From Legionella adelaidensis (GTDB lineage Bacteria; Pseudomonadota; Gammaproteobacteria; Legionellales; Legionellaceae): 64,000 bases of DNA. The translations under genes were made by a program, and so were the position numbers. This document shows positions 28,599 to 38,600 of the stretch, piece after piece. The stretch is taken from positions 301,420 to 365,419 of the forward strand of contig NZ_LR134433.1 in NCBI RefSeq assembly GCF_900637865.1. The letters are read 5' to 3'. Within the stretch, counting starts at the first letter, position 1; each line of letters begins with the position of its first letter. The notes beneath the pieces are model-generated. The model was not told the DNA's origin. It did not search any database and saw only the letters and a list, made by a program, of their open reading frames with translations.

Positions 28599-29591
28599 TC
28601 AAAAACTCATCATATGGTAGGCAGTATCTAGCATACGGTTAGAGAAACCCCATTCGTTATCATACCAAGCCACTACTTTTACCAAATTACCTAATACTTT
28701 AGTTTGTGTTGTATCAAAAACAGCTGAAGCAGGGTAATGGTTAAAATCACAAGAAACTAAGGGTTCTTCACAAATATGGAGAATTTCATTTTTCGCTTTA
28801 CGCATGATTTCATTTACTTCATCCACTGTAGTATTACGTTTAGGCGTAAACGTTAAATCAATGGCAGATACGTTTAAAGTAGGTACTCGCATAGCAAACC
28901 CATCCAAGCGCCCTTGTAGCTCAGGGAGCACGAGGCCTACTGCAGACGCCGCACCAGTTTTAGTAGGGATAATTGATTGCGTAGCCGAACGCGCACGGTG
29001 TAGATCATTATGGCTACCGTCTAATAACATTTGATCTTTGGTATAGGCGTGAATGGTATTTAGTAAACCATATTCAATACCAATCGCTTCATGGAGTGGT
29101 TTTACTACGGGCGCCAAGCAATTAGTAGTACAAGAAGCATTAGAAACGATAACATCTGTATCGCGTAATGTTTGATGGTTTACACCGTAAACAATTGTAG
29201 CATCTGTATTTTTTCCAGGAGCAGAGATAAGGACTTTTTTTGCTCCCGCTTCTATATGCTGCATGGCTTTTTCTTTACTGGTGAAATGCCCCGTACATTC
29301 TAAAACGATGTCCACACCCAAATCTTTCCAAGGTAGTGCAAGGGGATCGCGTTCCGCAATAACCAAAATAGGATGTCCATCAACAATAAGATTGTTACCC
29401 TCAGTCGTCACTTTGCTTTGAAAGCGTCCATGGGTGGAATCATAACGCGTCAAATGTGCGGTAATATCAATTCCTGATAAATCGTTAATTGCAACGATAT
29501 TAAATTCATTTTGTCGTTGATATTCAAAAATTGATCGTAAAATACAACGACCAATACGGCCATAACCATTAATTGCGACGCGAATTGCCAT
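28599..29591 (-). CDS. gap: Type I glyceraldehyde-3-phosphate dehydrogenase
   Basis: 330 aa. NAD-binding motif INGYGRIGR; catalytic C154 in SNASCTTNC with the partner His in TIHAYTKDQ (about 181). In enterobacteria the neighbour of tkt and pgk is epd (erythrose-4-phosphate dehydrogenase); this protein shares some Epd-like traits ([10 protein letters not shown] is Gap-like, [12 protein letters not shown] intermediate) but keeps Gap-type residues in the substrate loop. Gap is the better call; Epd cannot be fully excluded. Confidence 0.9.
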   Translation of the reverse strand: MAIRVAINGYGRIGRCILRSIFEYQRQNEFNIVAINDLSGIDITAHLTRYDSTHGRFQSKVTTEGNNLIVDGHPILVIAERDPLALPWKDLGVDIVLECTGHFTSKEKAMQHIEAGAKKVLISAPGKNTDATIVYGVNHQTLRDTDVIVSNASCTTNCLAPVVKPLHEAIGIEYGLLNTIHAYTKDQMLLDGSHNDLHRARSATQSIIPTKTGAASAVGLVLPELQGRLDGFAMRVPTLNVSAIDLTFTPKRNTTVDEVNEIMRKAKNEILHICEEPLVSCDFNHYPASAVFDTTQTKVLGNLVKVVAWYDNEWGFSNRMLDTAYHMMSF

Positions 29592-29615
29592 ACTACTTTC
29601 TCCGAATTTCTCTAT

Positions 29616-31604
29616 TTAAATAATAGCTTCAATAGCCTCGACCGTTTTCTCAACCGTGAGGCCTAAATAATTAAATGCATCTTCTGCCGGTGCAGATACA
29701 CCAAAGCGATCAATTCCTATGACTTTTCCATCCAAACCTACAAAACGGTACCAATACGCTGTTGCACCTGCCTCAATTGCAACCCGTTTGCGGACATTCT
29801 CTGGAAGGATTCTGTTTTGATACTCTTTAGATTGCCGCAAAAAGGCTTCCGCACAGGGCATGGAAACAACTTGGACAGCCAGGTTTCTTTTTTCCATTTG
29901 CTTTGCCGCTTCTAAAGCGATTTGCACTTCTGAGCCCGTGGCTATCAAAATCACTTGTGGGTTGTCTGCTTGCTTAAGGACATACGCACCCCGCGCTATA
30001 TCTGCAATTGCTTCTTCCTTATGTGGTAAAGCAGGTAAGTTTTGACGGGATAGTAACAAAGAAGTAGGTCCAGTATGTCTATCTATTGCCTGTTGCCATG
30101 CTATGGCGGTTTCGACTAAATCTGCAGGACGCCATACATCCATATTAGGGGTCATACGCAGCATAGCTGCATGCTCAATAGGTTGATGAGTAGGGCCGTC
30201 TTCTCCCAGGCCCACCGAATCATGCGAGTAGACAAAGATAACTCTTTTTTGCATGATCGCACTTAATCGAACAGCATTACGTGCATAGTCCGCAAAAACT
30301 AAAAAAGTGCCGCCATAAGGTATAAAACCGCCATGCAGCGCTAGACCATTCATTATGGCCGACATCCCAAATTCGCGTACACCGTAATAAATATAATTGC
30401 CGTCAAAATTTTCATGCGTGATAGCTCGCGTCCCTGACCAATTAGTATTATTAGAACCGGTCAAATCTGCAGAACCGCCTAAAAGTTCTGGCAAAAGAGC
30501 TGCATATTCTTCAAGACATAATTGCGATGCTTTACGGGTGGCAATTGCTTTTTCATTTTGTAATGTTTTATGAATAAACGCATTGGAAACTTCCAACCAA
30601 TTATCTGGCAAATCGCCATTAATTCGGCGTAAAAATTCAAAATATGCTTCCGGATGTTTTTGCTTATATTGGTAGCAAACGTCTAACCACCCTTGTTCTT
30701 CTTTTTGACCTTGTTCACTATGGTTCCACGCAGCGTAAAGTGAATCAGGAATCTCAAAAGGAGGATAAGGCCAGTTATTTAATTTGCGCATACGTTCTAT
30801 ATCTTCTTGACCTAAAGGAGCGCCATGCACTTTTTCACTCCCTGCCAAATTAGAGCCATAGCCAATGACCGTTTTACAAATAATTAAAGTAGGTTTTTCT
30901 TTCTCTTGTTGTGCTGCTTTAATGGCATTTTCAATTTCATCATGATTATGGCCATCAACAGCATCAATTACGTGCCAATGGTAAGCACGGAAACGGTTGG
31001 CCGTATTGTCGGTAAACCAAGGATCTACTTTTCCGTCAATAGAAATGCCATTGTCATCATAGAAAACAATCAGTTTGCCCAATCCTAAAGTTCCGGCCAA
31101 TGAACACACTTCATGAGAAATTCCTTCCATCATGCAGCCATCGCCTGCAAAAACATAAGTATAGTGGTCTACTAAATCATATTCTTCATTATTAAACTGG
31201 GTGGCCAAAACCTTTTCAGCAATAGCCATACCTACAGCATTCGCCAAACCTTGACCTAGAGGGCCGGTTGTTGTTTCAACTCCCGGAGTATCCGTACATT
31301 CGGGATGGCCGGGAGTTTGTGAATGCAATTGACGAAAATTTTTTATTTCCTCAATGCTTAATTTATAACCGGTCAGATGCAATAAAGAATAGAGCAGCAT
31401 AGAACCATGGCCATTGGATAAAATAAAACGATCGCGATTAAACCAATACGGATTGTCAGGGTTAAAGCGTAGGAATTTTTGCCATAAAACTGTGGCAATA
31501 TCCGCCATACCTAAAGGCATTCCAGGATGGCCGGATTGCGCCTGTTCTACTGCATCAATACTTAAAAACCGTATGGCTAGTGCTAATTCTTTTAAGGATT
31601 TCAT
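29616..31604 (-). CDS. tkt: Transketolase
   Basis: 662 aa, full length. Thiamine-diphosphate enzyme of the pentose phosphate pathway. [16 protein letters not shown] near the start, the [12 protein letters not shown]hDP motif (about 153-164), and [15 protein letters not shown] (about 460-475) are present. First gene of the tkt-gap-pgk-pyk operon; spacing to gap is 24 bp. Confidence 0.97.
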   Translation of the reverse strand: MKSLKELALAIRFLSIDAVEQAQSGHPGMPLGMADIATVLWQKFLRFNPDNPYWFNRDRFILSNGHGSMLLYSLLHLTGYKLSIEEIKNFRQLHSQTPGHPECTDTPGVETTTGPLGQGLANAVGMAIAEKVLATQFNNEEYDLVDHYTYVFAGDGCMMEGISHEVCSLAGTLGLGKLIVFYDDNGISIDGKVDPWFTDNTANRFRAYHWHVIDAVDGHNHDEIENAIKAAQQEKEKPTLIICKTVIGYGSNLAGSEKVHGAPLGQEDIERMRKLNNWPYPPFEIPDSLYAAWNHSEQGQKEEQGWLDVCYQYKQKHPEAYFEFLRRINGDLPDNWLEVSNAFIHKTLQNEKAIATRKASQLCLEEYAALLPELLGGSADLTGSNNTNWSGTRAITHENFDGNYIYYGVREFGMSAIMNGLALHGGFIPYGGTFLVFADYARNAVRLSAIMQKRVIFVYSHDSVGLGEDGPTHQPIEHAAMLRMTPNMDVWRPADLVETAIAWQQAIDRHTGPTSLLLSRQNLPALPHKEEAIADIARGAYVLKQADNPQVILIATGSEVQIALEAAKQMEKRNLAVQVVSMPCAEAFLRQSKEYQNRILPENVRKRVAIEAGATAYWYRFVGLDGKVIGIDRFGVSAPAEDAFNYLGLTVEKTVEAIEAII

Positions 31605-31820
31605 GCTTTTCTTGGTGTCTTGACAGGCCGATCATTGTCTCTCAGTTACCTTCTTTCAGCAACCCCCAGTAATATACGTAAAAAGGAGTTGGTGCGAGCT
31701 TGTTGGGCCTTACGCCGGTCAATCTACGGTGATTATATTAAAAATAAATATAAAAAAATTTTACTCTTTGTCTATTTTCTAGGATAATTGCATTTTTAAC
31801 TAACGTGCATTCATTTTAGT

Positions 31821-33110
31821 ATGACGGCTATCTTCTATCGACTGCAAGCAAAGGGTTTACTGTTTCCCCATGCTCCTGCGCGCGAAGAGGAGAAACAAGA
31901 AAACCTGGTAGCCGAAAATAATGCTAAAATTTTCAGAAAATTAGCTGAAAATCACCTTGTTCTTGCCTTTGATTATAATACGCACTGTATGGGGTTAACG
32001 GATGAACAGATGACGCCGGAAGCATACCATGCAGCGCTAGAAGACGCATATCGTATGGCTGCTTATTTAGAGCATATTTATACATATTATATGGCGGTAC
32101 CTCATCTTGCCAAGCGTTACCGCGATGATCAAAAAAAATATCAAGCCTTGGTAGCAAAAAATGAGCCGGTTACCGCGGTAATTGCAAGTACAAAAGGGTC
32201 GTATGTCAGCATTCATATACGAGAGAAAACAGCAATCTATAACTTGCCCCGTCTTTTTACCTTGCGTCTACGCCGTATGATGTTGGCTACCGTTCCTTTT
32301 CTTGAAAGTTATCCCTTCTTACATAAAAAATTAGAAATATTTGGACAAATAACACAAAGACCTGTGGCTTATTTCGGGTGGCTCTATTTTACTCCGCGTC
32401 TAATAAATAATCTTTTCATGACTGCAAAACATATCATCTCAGGTCCATGGTTAGATGAAAACGAAGCCTCATTAAGCTTGGCAACTCGATTAAAATTACA
32501 ATGGCAACGTCGATGGTTTGAGTTTGGAAATGATGCCGTTTGGGCAGCAGCCTCTTTCATAAACTGTTTTTTCTTAGTAGAACCTTACTCTTTTTACGTT
32601 AACCTCAGTCTACAAGTTTATGATGTTGTTTTGGCAGGTATCCGCTTGTGTGTAGAAATAAATCGCCTCAATACCTTGGTTTTAGATTATGAAGCCTTAT
32701 TAAAGGACCCTGAGCTTTCTTCTGAACAACAACAAGAGATTTCAAAGCATTTGCGATTTTTGAAAGAAAAAATTGCCCACGACCAAAGGCGATACTTACT
32801 CAATTTAGTTAATACCATCCTTATGGTAATAGCGATTGGTTTGGCCTGTCCTTTATTAATTAACCCTATATATGGGGTAGTTGGGGGTATGTTAGGGCTT
32901 TTAACTACAGCGATAGTGGTAGGTGGTTTAAAAACCATAGAAAAGATGCAGCCGAAGGATAATCCTTCCTTCAATTCTTTATGTGAGACGAGTAAAAAAA
33001 TAGGCTTTTTCCTTCCTGCCTCTGAAATCGACTATATTCCTGAGGTCCGAGGAGGACGTGACCATACACATAAACATACACATACTCTGGAGTCTCCTTT
33101 CCGGCGGTAA
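31821..33110 (+). CDS. Legionella-type multi-helix membrane protein with His-rich tail
   Basis: 429 aa, no known enzymatic domain. The N-terminal ~130 residues are polar and helical; several hydrophobic segments lie at about 180-215, 245-275, and 330-380, with a coiled region LEALLKDPELSSEQQQEISKHL-like near 300. The tail DHTHKHTHTLE could bind metal. Proteins of this layout recur in Legionella, some as Dot/Icm substrates. No ribosome site is obvious before the ATG. Function unknown. Confidence 0.7.
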   Translation: MTAIFYRLQAKGLLFPHAPAREEEKQENLVAENNAKIFRKLAENHLVLAFDYNTHCMGLTDEQMTPEAYHAALEDAYRMAAYLEHIYTYYMAVPHLAKRYRDDQKKYQALVAKNEPVTAVIASTKGSYVSIHIREKTAIYNLPRLFTLRLRRMMLATVPFLESYPFLHKKLEIFGQITQRPVAYFGWLYFTPRLINNLFMTAKHIISGPWLDENEASLSLATRLKLQWQRRWFEFGNDAVWAAASFINCFFLVEPYSFYVNLSLQVYDVVLAGIRLCVEINRLNTLVLDYEALLKDPELSSEQQQEISKHLRFLKEKIAHDQRRYLLNLVNTILMVIAIGLACPLLINPIYGVVGGMLGLLTTAIVVGGLKTIEKMQPKDNPSFNSLCETSKKIGFFLPASEIDYIPEVRGGRDHTHKHTHTLESPFRR

Positions 33111-33182
33111 TAAACTAAAAGGACGTGTGTTTCTTCTTAAAGTATGTTACATCATTAAAATTCTTAAGCATGAGGAATTATA

Positions 33183-35201
33183 GTGAGCACTACGTTACCA
33201 AATTTTACTACTATTGATATTCCATCTTTTCCACAACAATTAGAAGCCTTACTCAATCGTCATTTGGAAGAAATTAACGAATTAGTAAAAAATAACCAGC
33301 ATAGCTGGGAAAATGTGATGCAACCTCTAGAAAAAATGGAAGATGAATTGGAACAGTTCTGGGCTCCTTTTTCTCACTTACACGCGGTTTTAGATTCACC
33401 CATTATGCGTAAAAGCTATGAGGCCTGCTTACCTAAATTGACTGCATACCAAACAGCTATTGGGCAAAATCAAGCTCTCTTTCATGCAGTTAAGCAGTTG
33501 CAAAATTGCGAATTAAATACGACTCAACAAAAAATTGTCGCAGACAGCGTCCGCAATTTTGAATTAGCAGGGGTAGCTCTTTCAGCAGACAAAAAACAAC
33601 GTTTCGAAGAAATTCAAACACAATTATCCAAGCTCTCTCATCAATATGAAACCAATGTTTTAGATGCTACTCAATCCTATTTTCTCCATACAACGGATGC
33701 ACAAAAATTAAATGGCTTACCGGACTATATAATTGATAATGCGCAGCAATTAGCTAAAGAGCAACAAAAAGAGGGCTGGGTTTTTAATTTAGAATTCCCC
33801 ACTTATTTAGCGTTAATTACTTACGCAGAAGATCGTGCTCTACGCCAGGAAATTCATAAAGCATATGCCACCAGAGCTTCTGATAAAGGGCCTACTGCGC
33901 ATCAGTTTGATAATAGTAAGATAATGGATGCGATTCTTGCCTTAAGACAGGAAGAGGCCGAGTTATTAGGCTTTCAAAACTATGCTGAGCTTTCGCTTGC
34001 CCCAAAAATGGCTACTTCCACTACCGACGTTTTGGACTTTTTAAACGCTCTAAGTAAGAATGCTATTGAACAAGCAAAAAAAGAGTTTAGTGATTTAATC
34101 GCTTTCGCTCAGAAAGAATTTCAATTCGAACAAGTTGAACCTTGGGATATAGCCTATTTATCTGAAAAGAAAAAACATAAAGAATTTTCCATCACAGACG
34201 AAGAACTACGACCCTATTTCCCTTTACATAAAGTAATGGAAGGGTTATTCACCATCATCCATAACCTATATGGCATACGCGTCGAAGAACTTAAAAACGT
34301 GGATACCTGGCATCCAGATGTTACCTGTTATCAAATTTATGATAGTGAAAATAATACCCGTGGATATATTTATGCAGATCTTTTTGCTCGTCCTAATAAA
34401 AGAGGGGGAGCATGGATGGATTCGCTGCGAAGCCGAGTAAAGCGCTCGGATGGCACAATACAGCACCCTATAGCAACACTGTCTTGTAATTTTGCCAAAC
34501 CGGTTAGTAATAAAATTCCAACTCTCTCTCATGAAGAAGTGCAAACTTTATTTCACGAGTGTGGTCATTGCCTTCACCATGTATTAAGCAAAGTAGAGTA
34601 TCACAGCGCATCCGGTATCAATGGGGTCGAGTGGGACGCAGTAGAATTACCCAGTCAATTTTTTGAAAATTGGTGCTGGGATAAAGAAGCCTTAAAACTT
34701 TTAACCGCCCATGTGGATACGAATGAACCGTTACCCGAAGAATTATTTGACAAACTATTGGCCGCAAAAAATTTCCAATCCGCCTTGGCTATGATGCGCC
34801 AGATTGAACTTTCATTGTTTGATTTTCGTATGCACAAGGAATACACACCTAAAACATCTGACTACATAGCTAAAATATTGGCAGATGTCCGCAGTAAAAC
34901 GACTGTCATCCCCATAGCGCCCTACAATCGTTTCCAACATAGCTTTACCCATATTTTTAGTAGTGGATATGCTGCAGGATATTATAGTTATAAATGGGCA
35001 GAAGTCTTGTCTAGCGATGCATTTTCACGATTTGAAGAGGAAGGCATATTTAATGCCAATACTGGAAGAGCATTCTTAAAAGAAATTTTAGAAGTCGGCA
35101 GTTCTCGCAAAGCATCTGAATCATTCCTCGCTTTTAGAGGGAGAGAACCTCACGTGGAGCCATTACTGAGACATAACGGAATAGCCACCCATGCAAACTG
35201 A
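33183..35201 (+). CDS. prlC: Oligopeptidase A (M3 metallopeptidase)
   Basis: 672 aa, begins with GTG; GAGGAA lies about 6 nt upstream. It degrades short peptides, including cleaved signal peptides, in the cytoplasm. The zinc motif H458-E-C-G-H462 is in TLFHECGHCLHH, and the third ligand is expected in the VEWDAVELPSQFFENW segment (about 485). It overlaps the glutathione peroxidase gene by 11 bp. Confidence 0.94.
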   Translation: MSTTLPNFTTIDIPSFPQQLEALLNRHLEEINELVKNNQHSWENVMQPLEKMEDELEQFWAPFSHLHAVLDSPIMRKSYEACLPKLTAYQTAIGQNQALFHAVKQLQNCELNTTQQKIVADSVRNFELAGVALSADKKQRFEEIQTQLSKLSHQYETNVLDATQSYFLHTTDAQKLNGLPDYIIDNAQQLAKEQQKEGWVFNLEFPTYLALITYAEDRALRQEIHKAYATRASDKGPTAHQFDNSKIMDAILALRQEEAELLGFQNYAELSLAPKMATSTTDVLDFLNALSKNAIEQAKKEFSDLIAFAQKEFQFEQVEPWDIAYLSEKKKHKEFSITDEELRPYFPLHKVMEGLFTIIHNLYGIRVEELKNVDTWHPDVTCYQIYDSENNTRGYIYADLFARPNKRGGAWMDSLRSRVKRSDGTIQHPIATLSCNFAKPVSNKIPTLSHEEVQTLFHECGHCLHHVLSKVEYHSASGINGVEWDAVELPSQFFENWCWDKEALKLLTAHVDTNEPLPEELFDKLLAAKNFQSALAMMRQIELSLFDFRMHKEYTPKTSDYIAKILADVRSKTTVIPIAPYNRFQHSFTHIFSSGYAAGYYSYKWAEVLSSDAFSRFEEEGIFNANTGRAFLKEILEVGSSRKASESFLAFRGREPHVEPLLRHNGIATHAN

Positions 35202-35670
35202 ACTTTATAATATTCCTCTAAATACGATAGAGGGCAAACCGACAACCTTACAACCATTTGCCGGTAAAGTCTTATTAATCGTAAACGTCGCTAGTCGTTG
35301 CGGGTTTACCCCGCAATATAAAGAGCTAGAAGAATTGTATGAAAAACACAAAGACGAAGGTTTAGTAATACTAGGTTTTCCCTGCGATCAGTTTTTGCAT
35401 CAAGAACCCGGCAGCAATCAAGAAATTAAAGCATTCGCAGAATCCTGCTTCCGCGTGACCTTCCCTCTTTTTGAGAAAACAAAAGTAAAAGGAAAAGAAA
35501 AATCAGAACTCTATCGTTACCTCTATAAAAATATAAGAAAAAAGCCACTTATATTTATTCCTTGGAACTTCACCAAAATATTAATAGACCAAGAAGGTAA
35601 TGTATTGCAAAGATTTTCTCCCACTACGTCATTTGAAAAGGTAGAAGCAGCTATTAAAAACCTTCTGTAG
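35191..35670 (+). CDS. Glutathione peroxidase family protein
   Basis: 159 aa. Cysteine-type: C37 in ASRCGFTPQYKELEEL, Gln in FPCDQF, Trp in IPWNFTKILID. Bacterial members (BtuE, Gpx) reduce hydroperoxides, often with thioredoxin instead of glutathione. Translationally coupled to prlC by an 11-bp overlap. A half copy of the GTAGGTTGGCGCC repeat starts at its stop codon. Confidence 0.93.
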   Translation: MQTELYNIPLNTIEGKPTTLQPFAGKVLLIVNVASRCGFTPQYKELEELYEKHKDEGLVILGFPCDQFLHQEPGSNQEIKAFAESCFRVTFPLFEKTKVKGKEKSELYRYLYKNIRKKPLIFIPWNFTKILIDQEGNVLQRFSPTTSFEKVEAAIKNLL

Positions 35671-35725
35671 GTTGGCGCCAAAGGCGTAACAAACCAAATC
35701 CCAATTAACCATCCCAATTAACCAT
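35668..35725. repeat. Half copy of dispersed palindrome plus 13-bp tandem repeat
   Basis: GTAGGTTGGCGCCAAAGGC begins at 35668, matching the arm of the gcv terminator palindrome, but the second arm is missing. It is followed by a perfect 13-bp tandem repeat CCCAATTAACCAT (35700-35712, 35713-35725) just before the tmRNA promoter. Confidence 0.7.
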
Positions 35726-35748
35726 GCTGGCAAAACTCTTTTTTATGC

Positions 35749-35760
35749 TATAATTATACT
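35749..35760 (+). promoter_or_regulatory. Likely -10 region of the tmRNA promoter
   Basis: TATAAT (35749-35754) is followed directly by TATACT (35755-35760), about 10-20 bp before the tmRNA 5' end. A good -35 is not clear. The tmRNA 5' end is normally made by RNase P, so the exact start of transcription cannot be read here. Confidence 0.5.
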
Positions 35761-35769
35761 TGTCCATTC

Positions 35770-36166
35770 GGGGGCGACCTGGTTTCGACGTGGGTTGCAA
35801 AACCGGAAGTGCATGCCGAGAATGAGATCTCTCGTAAATAAGACTCAATTAAATATAAATGCAAACGAAGATAACTTTGCTGGTGGTGAAGCTATCGCTG
35901 CATAAGCGACAGTAAAACCCCAAATGCGCGCTGCCAAAAACCAGCGCCCCGTTCGACCGAGCCCGCTTATCGGTATCGAATCAACGGTCATAAGAGATAA
36001 GCTAGCGATTTAAACCGTCCCGCTTTAAGTCGTGAAACCAAGGGACTCACCATTCAAAATCCTGCCCGTCGGAGAGTGAATGGTTAACTAAAAAGACAAG
36101 GCTAAGCATGTAGAACTGAAGGCAGAGGATTTACGGACGCGGGTTCAATTCCCGCCGCCTCCACCA
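35770..36166 (+). ncRNA. ssrA: Transfer-messenger RNA (tmRNA)
   Basis: The 5' GGGGGCGACCTGGTTTCGACG and the 3' T-arm GGTTCAATTCCCGCCGCCTCC with encoded ACCA pair to form the tRNA-like acceptor stem (GGGGGCG with CGCCTCC, one G-U). The tag reading frame (35861-35905) encodes ANEDNFAGGEAIAA then stop, close to the Legionella-type tag. It rescues stalled ribosomes with SmpB. Its 3' end is the insertion site of the adjacent island: a P4-type integrase begins 163 bp downstream. Confidence 0.97.
36140..36166 (+). other. Presumed attL at the tmRNA 3' end
   Basis: P4-family integrases usually recombine in the last ~20 bp of a tRNA or tmRNA gene. The terminal CGCCGCCTCCACCA is the likely core; a near copy lacking one T (13 of 14) lies at 50691-50703. 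Inference from integrase position and sequence match. Confidence 0.6.
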
Positions 36167-36255
36167 TATTAACTTCCTAAGACATCCAAAAACATCCTAC
36201 AAGCCTTGATATAAAGGCTTTACTCGTCTAATCTTTGTCTTATAAGATTCAATCA

Positions 36256-36303
36256 AAGCCCCCAAAATCCTACTCTAAAGTGGGGCCTATTTAGGGGCTT
36301 TTT
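36256..36303. repeat. GGGGCC-rich element between tmRNA and integrase
   Basis: AAAGCCCC near 36256 and GGGGCTTT near 36295 can pair. The right half, TGGGGCCTATTTAGGGGC (from 36281), resembles 50608-50629 and, less, 53329-53340. It may hold integrase arm-type sites or a terminator for tmRNA. Confidence 0.5.
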
Positions 36304-36328
36304 ATGATTGCAAAAAGACGAGGCCCCC

Positions 36329-37531
36329 ATGACCCTGACTGTCATAGAAATAAAGAGCGCTAAACCTAAGGAAAAGCCATACAAAATGGCAGATGAGAAA
36401 GGCTTATACCTGCTAATCAATCCTAATGGTTCAAAACTATGGAAGTTTAAGTATCGTTTTGCTGGTGTTGAGAAAAAGCTTTCTTTTGGTGCCTTTCCTG
36501 ATGTGTCATTGTCTGCTGCAAGAGAAGCTAGAGACGAAGCACGACGACAATTAACTAATACTATTGATCCAGGGGTATTGAAGAATTCCATTAAACGATC
36601 TAAGAAAATGGCAGATGAAAATAGCTTTGAGGCAGTTGCTAGGGAATGGCATGCCAAATTTACCCCACAATGGAGCAAAAATCATGGCGAACGTATTTTA
36701 ATCCGTTTAGAGCAAAATATCTTCCCTTGGCTTGGCAAACGCCCCATTAATGAAGTCACTGCTCCAGAAATTCTCTCTGCATTACGTCGAATTGAAAATA
36801 GAGGTGCTGTTGAAACGGCTCACCGAGTCTCTCAAATGTGTGGGCAAATATTCCGCTACGCCATTGTTATTGGTAAGGCAGAGCGCAATCCTGCTGCTGA
36901 TCTACGAGGAGCCTTAGCACCAGTAAAACAAAAACATCATGCAAGTATTATAGATCCAAATGAAATAGGTAAGTTACTACGAGCAATTGATGAGTACCAA
37001 GGTAACTTTGTTACAAAATGTGCTTTGCAATTAGCTCCTTTATTTTTTGTACGGCCAGGAGAATTAAGGCATGCGGAATGGACAGAGTTTGACCTACCAA
37101 AAGCAGAGTGGCGTATTCCTGCTAAGAAAATGAAAATGAAAGAGCAACATATTGTGCCACTTTCTACTCAAGCTATAGAGCTTATCAATGAGTTATATCC
37201 TTTTTCTGGATCTGGAAAATACTTATTTCCCAGTTTGCGCTCCATAGATCGGCCAATGAGTGAAAATACTGTGCTAGCTGCACTTAGACGTTTAGGTTAC
37301 AGTTCTGATGAAATGACAGGACATGGTTTTAGAAGTATGGCTTCCACATTGCTTAATGAGCATGACTGGAATCGAGACGCTATCGAGCGACAGTTGGCGC
37401 ATGCTGAGCGTAATAATATACGTGCAGCCTACAATTATGCTGAGTATCTTCCTGAGCGTCGTAAGATGATGCAGTGGTGGGCAGACTATCTTTATAAGTT
37501 AAAGGATGATAGCCATAGTGAATTAGGATAA
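36329..37531 (+). CDS. int: P4-type tyrosine integrase
   Basis: 400 aa from ATG 36329; an in-frame TTG at 36308 lacks support. The N-terminal DUF4102 arm-binding domain (MTLTVIEIKSAKPKEKPYKM, KLSFGAFPDVSLSAAREARD) is followed by a core-binding domain and a catalytic domain with R (RPGELRHAEW), HxxR (HGFRSMAST) and Tyr (RAAYNYAEYLPERRKMMQWW). It integrates and excises the island at tmRNA. The stop overlaps the FRG gene start by one base. Confidence 0.96.
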   Translation: MTLTVIEIKSAKPKEKPYKMADEKGLYLLINPNGSKLWKFKYRFAGVEKKLSFGAFPDVSLSAAREARDEARRQLTNTIDPGVLKNSIKRSKKMADENSFEAVAREWHAKFTPQWSKNHGERILIRLEQNIFPWLGKRPINEVTAPEILSALRRIENRGAVETAHRVSQMCGQIFRYAIVIGKAERNPAADLRGALAPVKQKHHASIIDPNEIGKLLRAIDEYQGNFVTKCALQLAPLFFVRPGELRHAEWTEFDLPKAEWRIPAKKMKMKEQHIVPLSTQAIELINELYPFSGSGKYLFPSLRSIDRPMSENTVLAALRRLGYSSDEMTGHGFRSMASTLLNEHDWNRDAIERQLAHAERNNIRAAYNYAEYLPERRKMMQWWADYLYKLKDDSHSELG

Positions 37532-38550
37532 TGATGAAAAAGATACAAGCTAACGAATATGATCAAATACCCATATATGAAGATGTAGCCTTAGAATCCT
37601 TTCAAGATGGGTATATTCCCGTGTCAAGGATTGAGCATTGGCAGGATATTAAACCTTTGTTGCTCTCCTGGAGGTCAAAACCCTTCATATTTAGAGGGCA
37701 CAAAGAGAGTCACTGGTCTCTGAGCTCTTCATTCTCGCGGTTGTGTAATAATCCTGAAGAAAAAGAAGCCAATGAGCTATTAGATTTATTCCGCAATGCA
37801 TTGGAAGATATGGATTTACGGGACTCTTCTGGTAATTATTACCATCAGTATGATAATGATCATTTATGGGGGTTAGGACGACATTATGGATTATTAACCC
37901 CTACCTTGGACTGGAGTCATGATCCTTTAGTAGCATTATTTTTTGCATTCGAAGATCCGGATAATGATGTGCGAAATCCTTATGCGGCGATATATTTTTT
38001 AGACAGAAAGTATGTAGAAAAGAATCTTCAAAACAAGATAGTAATCATTGATTCAATAAGCCCTGATAATTCACGGGCGATAAATCAAAAAGGATTATTC
38101 ACACGAACCACATCAGATGATTCAGTTGAAGCTGAATTAAAAAATTTAGATAACATACACCTATATTTTAGAAAGCTTTATATAAAAAACACTGACCGCA
38201 AAAATTGTATTCATTTTTTAGAAAAACATGGTATCCATAAAAAATCCCTATACCCTAATAGTATTGAGGGAGCAGTTCATTATAGCAATTTAAAGGCACA
38301 AAAATTTTTTAGAAAAATTTTTCCTGGTGGACCGATAATATCCATTGTCCAACAAGTGATGAATGCTTCTGCAGAGGTAGAAAAAATTGCTAAATCTATT
38401 AAAAGTGATAAAAATTTACAGAATAGTGAAGTTGTAATAGCAGCAAAATATATTTTTGAGGTTATGCATCAACTTAAAAAAGAATATAGTTCTGACGTAG
38501 ATTTTTTAAAAAAATTAGATAAATTTTATAAAAAAAAATTCAGTGACTAA
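37531..38550 (+). CDS. FRG-domain protein
   Basis: 339 aa. The FRG domain (about 35-200) contains PFIFRGHKESHWSLSSSFSRL, then RHYGLLTPTLDWSHDPLVALFFAF, typical of this uncharacterised family found in phages, islands and some anti-phage loci. The C-terminal ~120 residues are lysine-rich and helical. The ATG is fused to the integrase stop (TAATG), indicating coupled translation. A defence or toxin role is plausible from family context; biochemical activity is unknown. Confidence 0.82.
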   Translation: MMKKIQANEYDQIPIYEDVALESFQDGYIPVSRIEHWQDIKPLLLSWRSKPFIFRGHKESHWSLSSSFSRLCNNPEEKEANELLDLFRNALEDMDLRDSSGNYYHQYDNDHLWGLGRHYGLLTPTLDWSHDPLVALFFAFEDPDNDVRNPYAAIYFLDRKYVEKNLQNKIVIIDSISPDNSRAINQKGLFTRTTSDDSVEAELKNLDNIHLYFRKLYIKNTDRKNCIHFLEKHGIHKKSLYPNSIEGAVHYSNLKAQKFFRKIFPGGPIISIVQQVMNASAEVEKIAKSIKSDKNLQNSEVVIAAKYIFEVMHQLKKEYSSDVDFLKKLDKFYKKKFSD

Positions 38551-38600
38551 TTATGTCACTTTTGATCTTGCGTTAAGGATTATACGGAGAAAATATTCGC

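Noticed and set aside
36308..36328. TTG-initiated extension of the integrase
   Set aside because: The P4-integrase N-terminus begins at the ATG at 36329; the extra 7 residues have no support.
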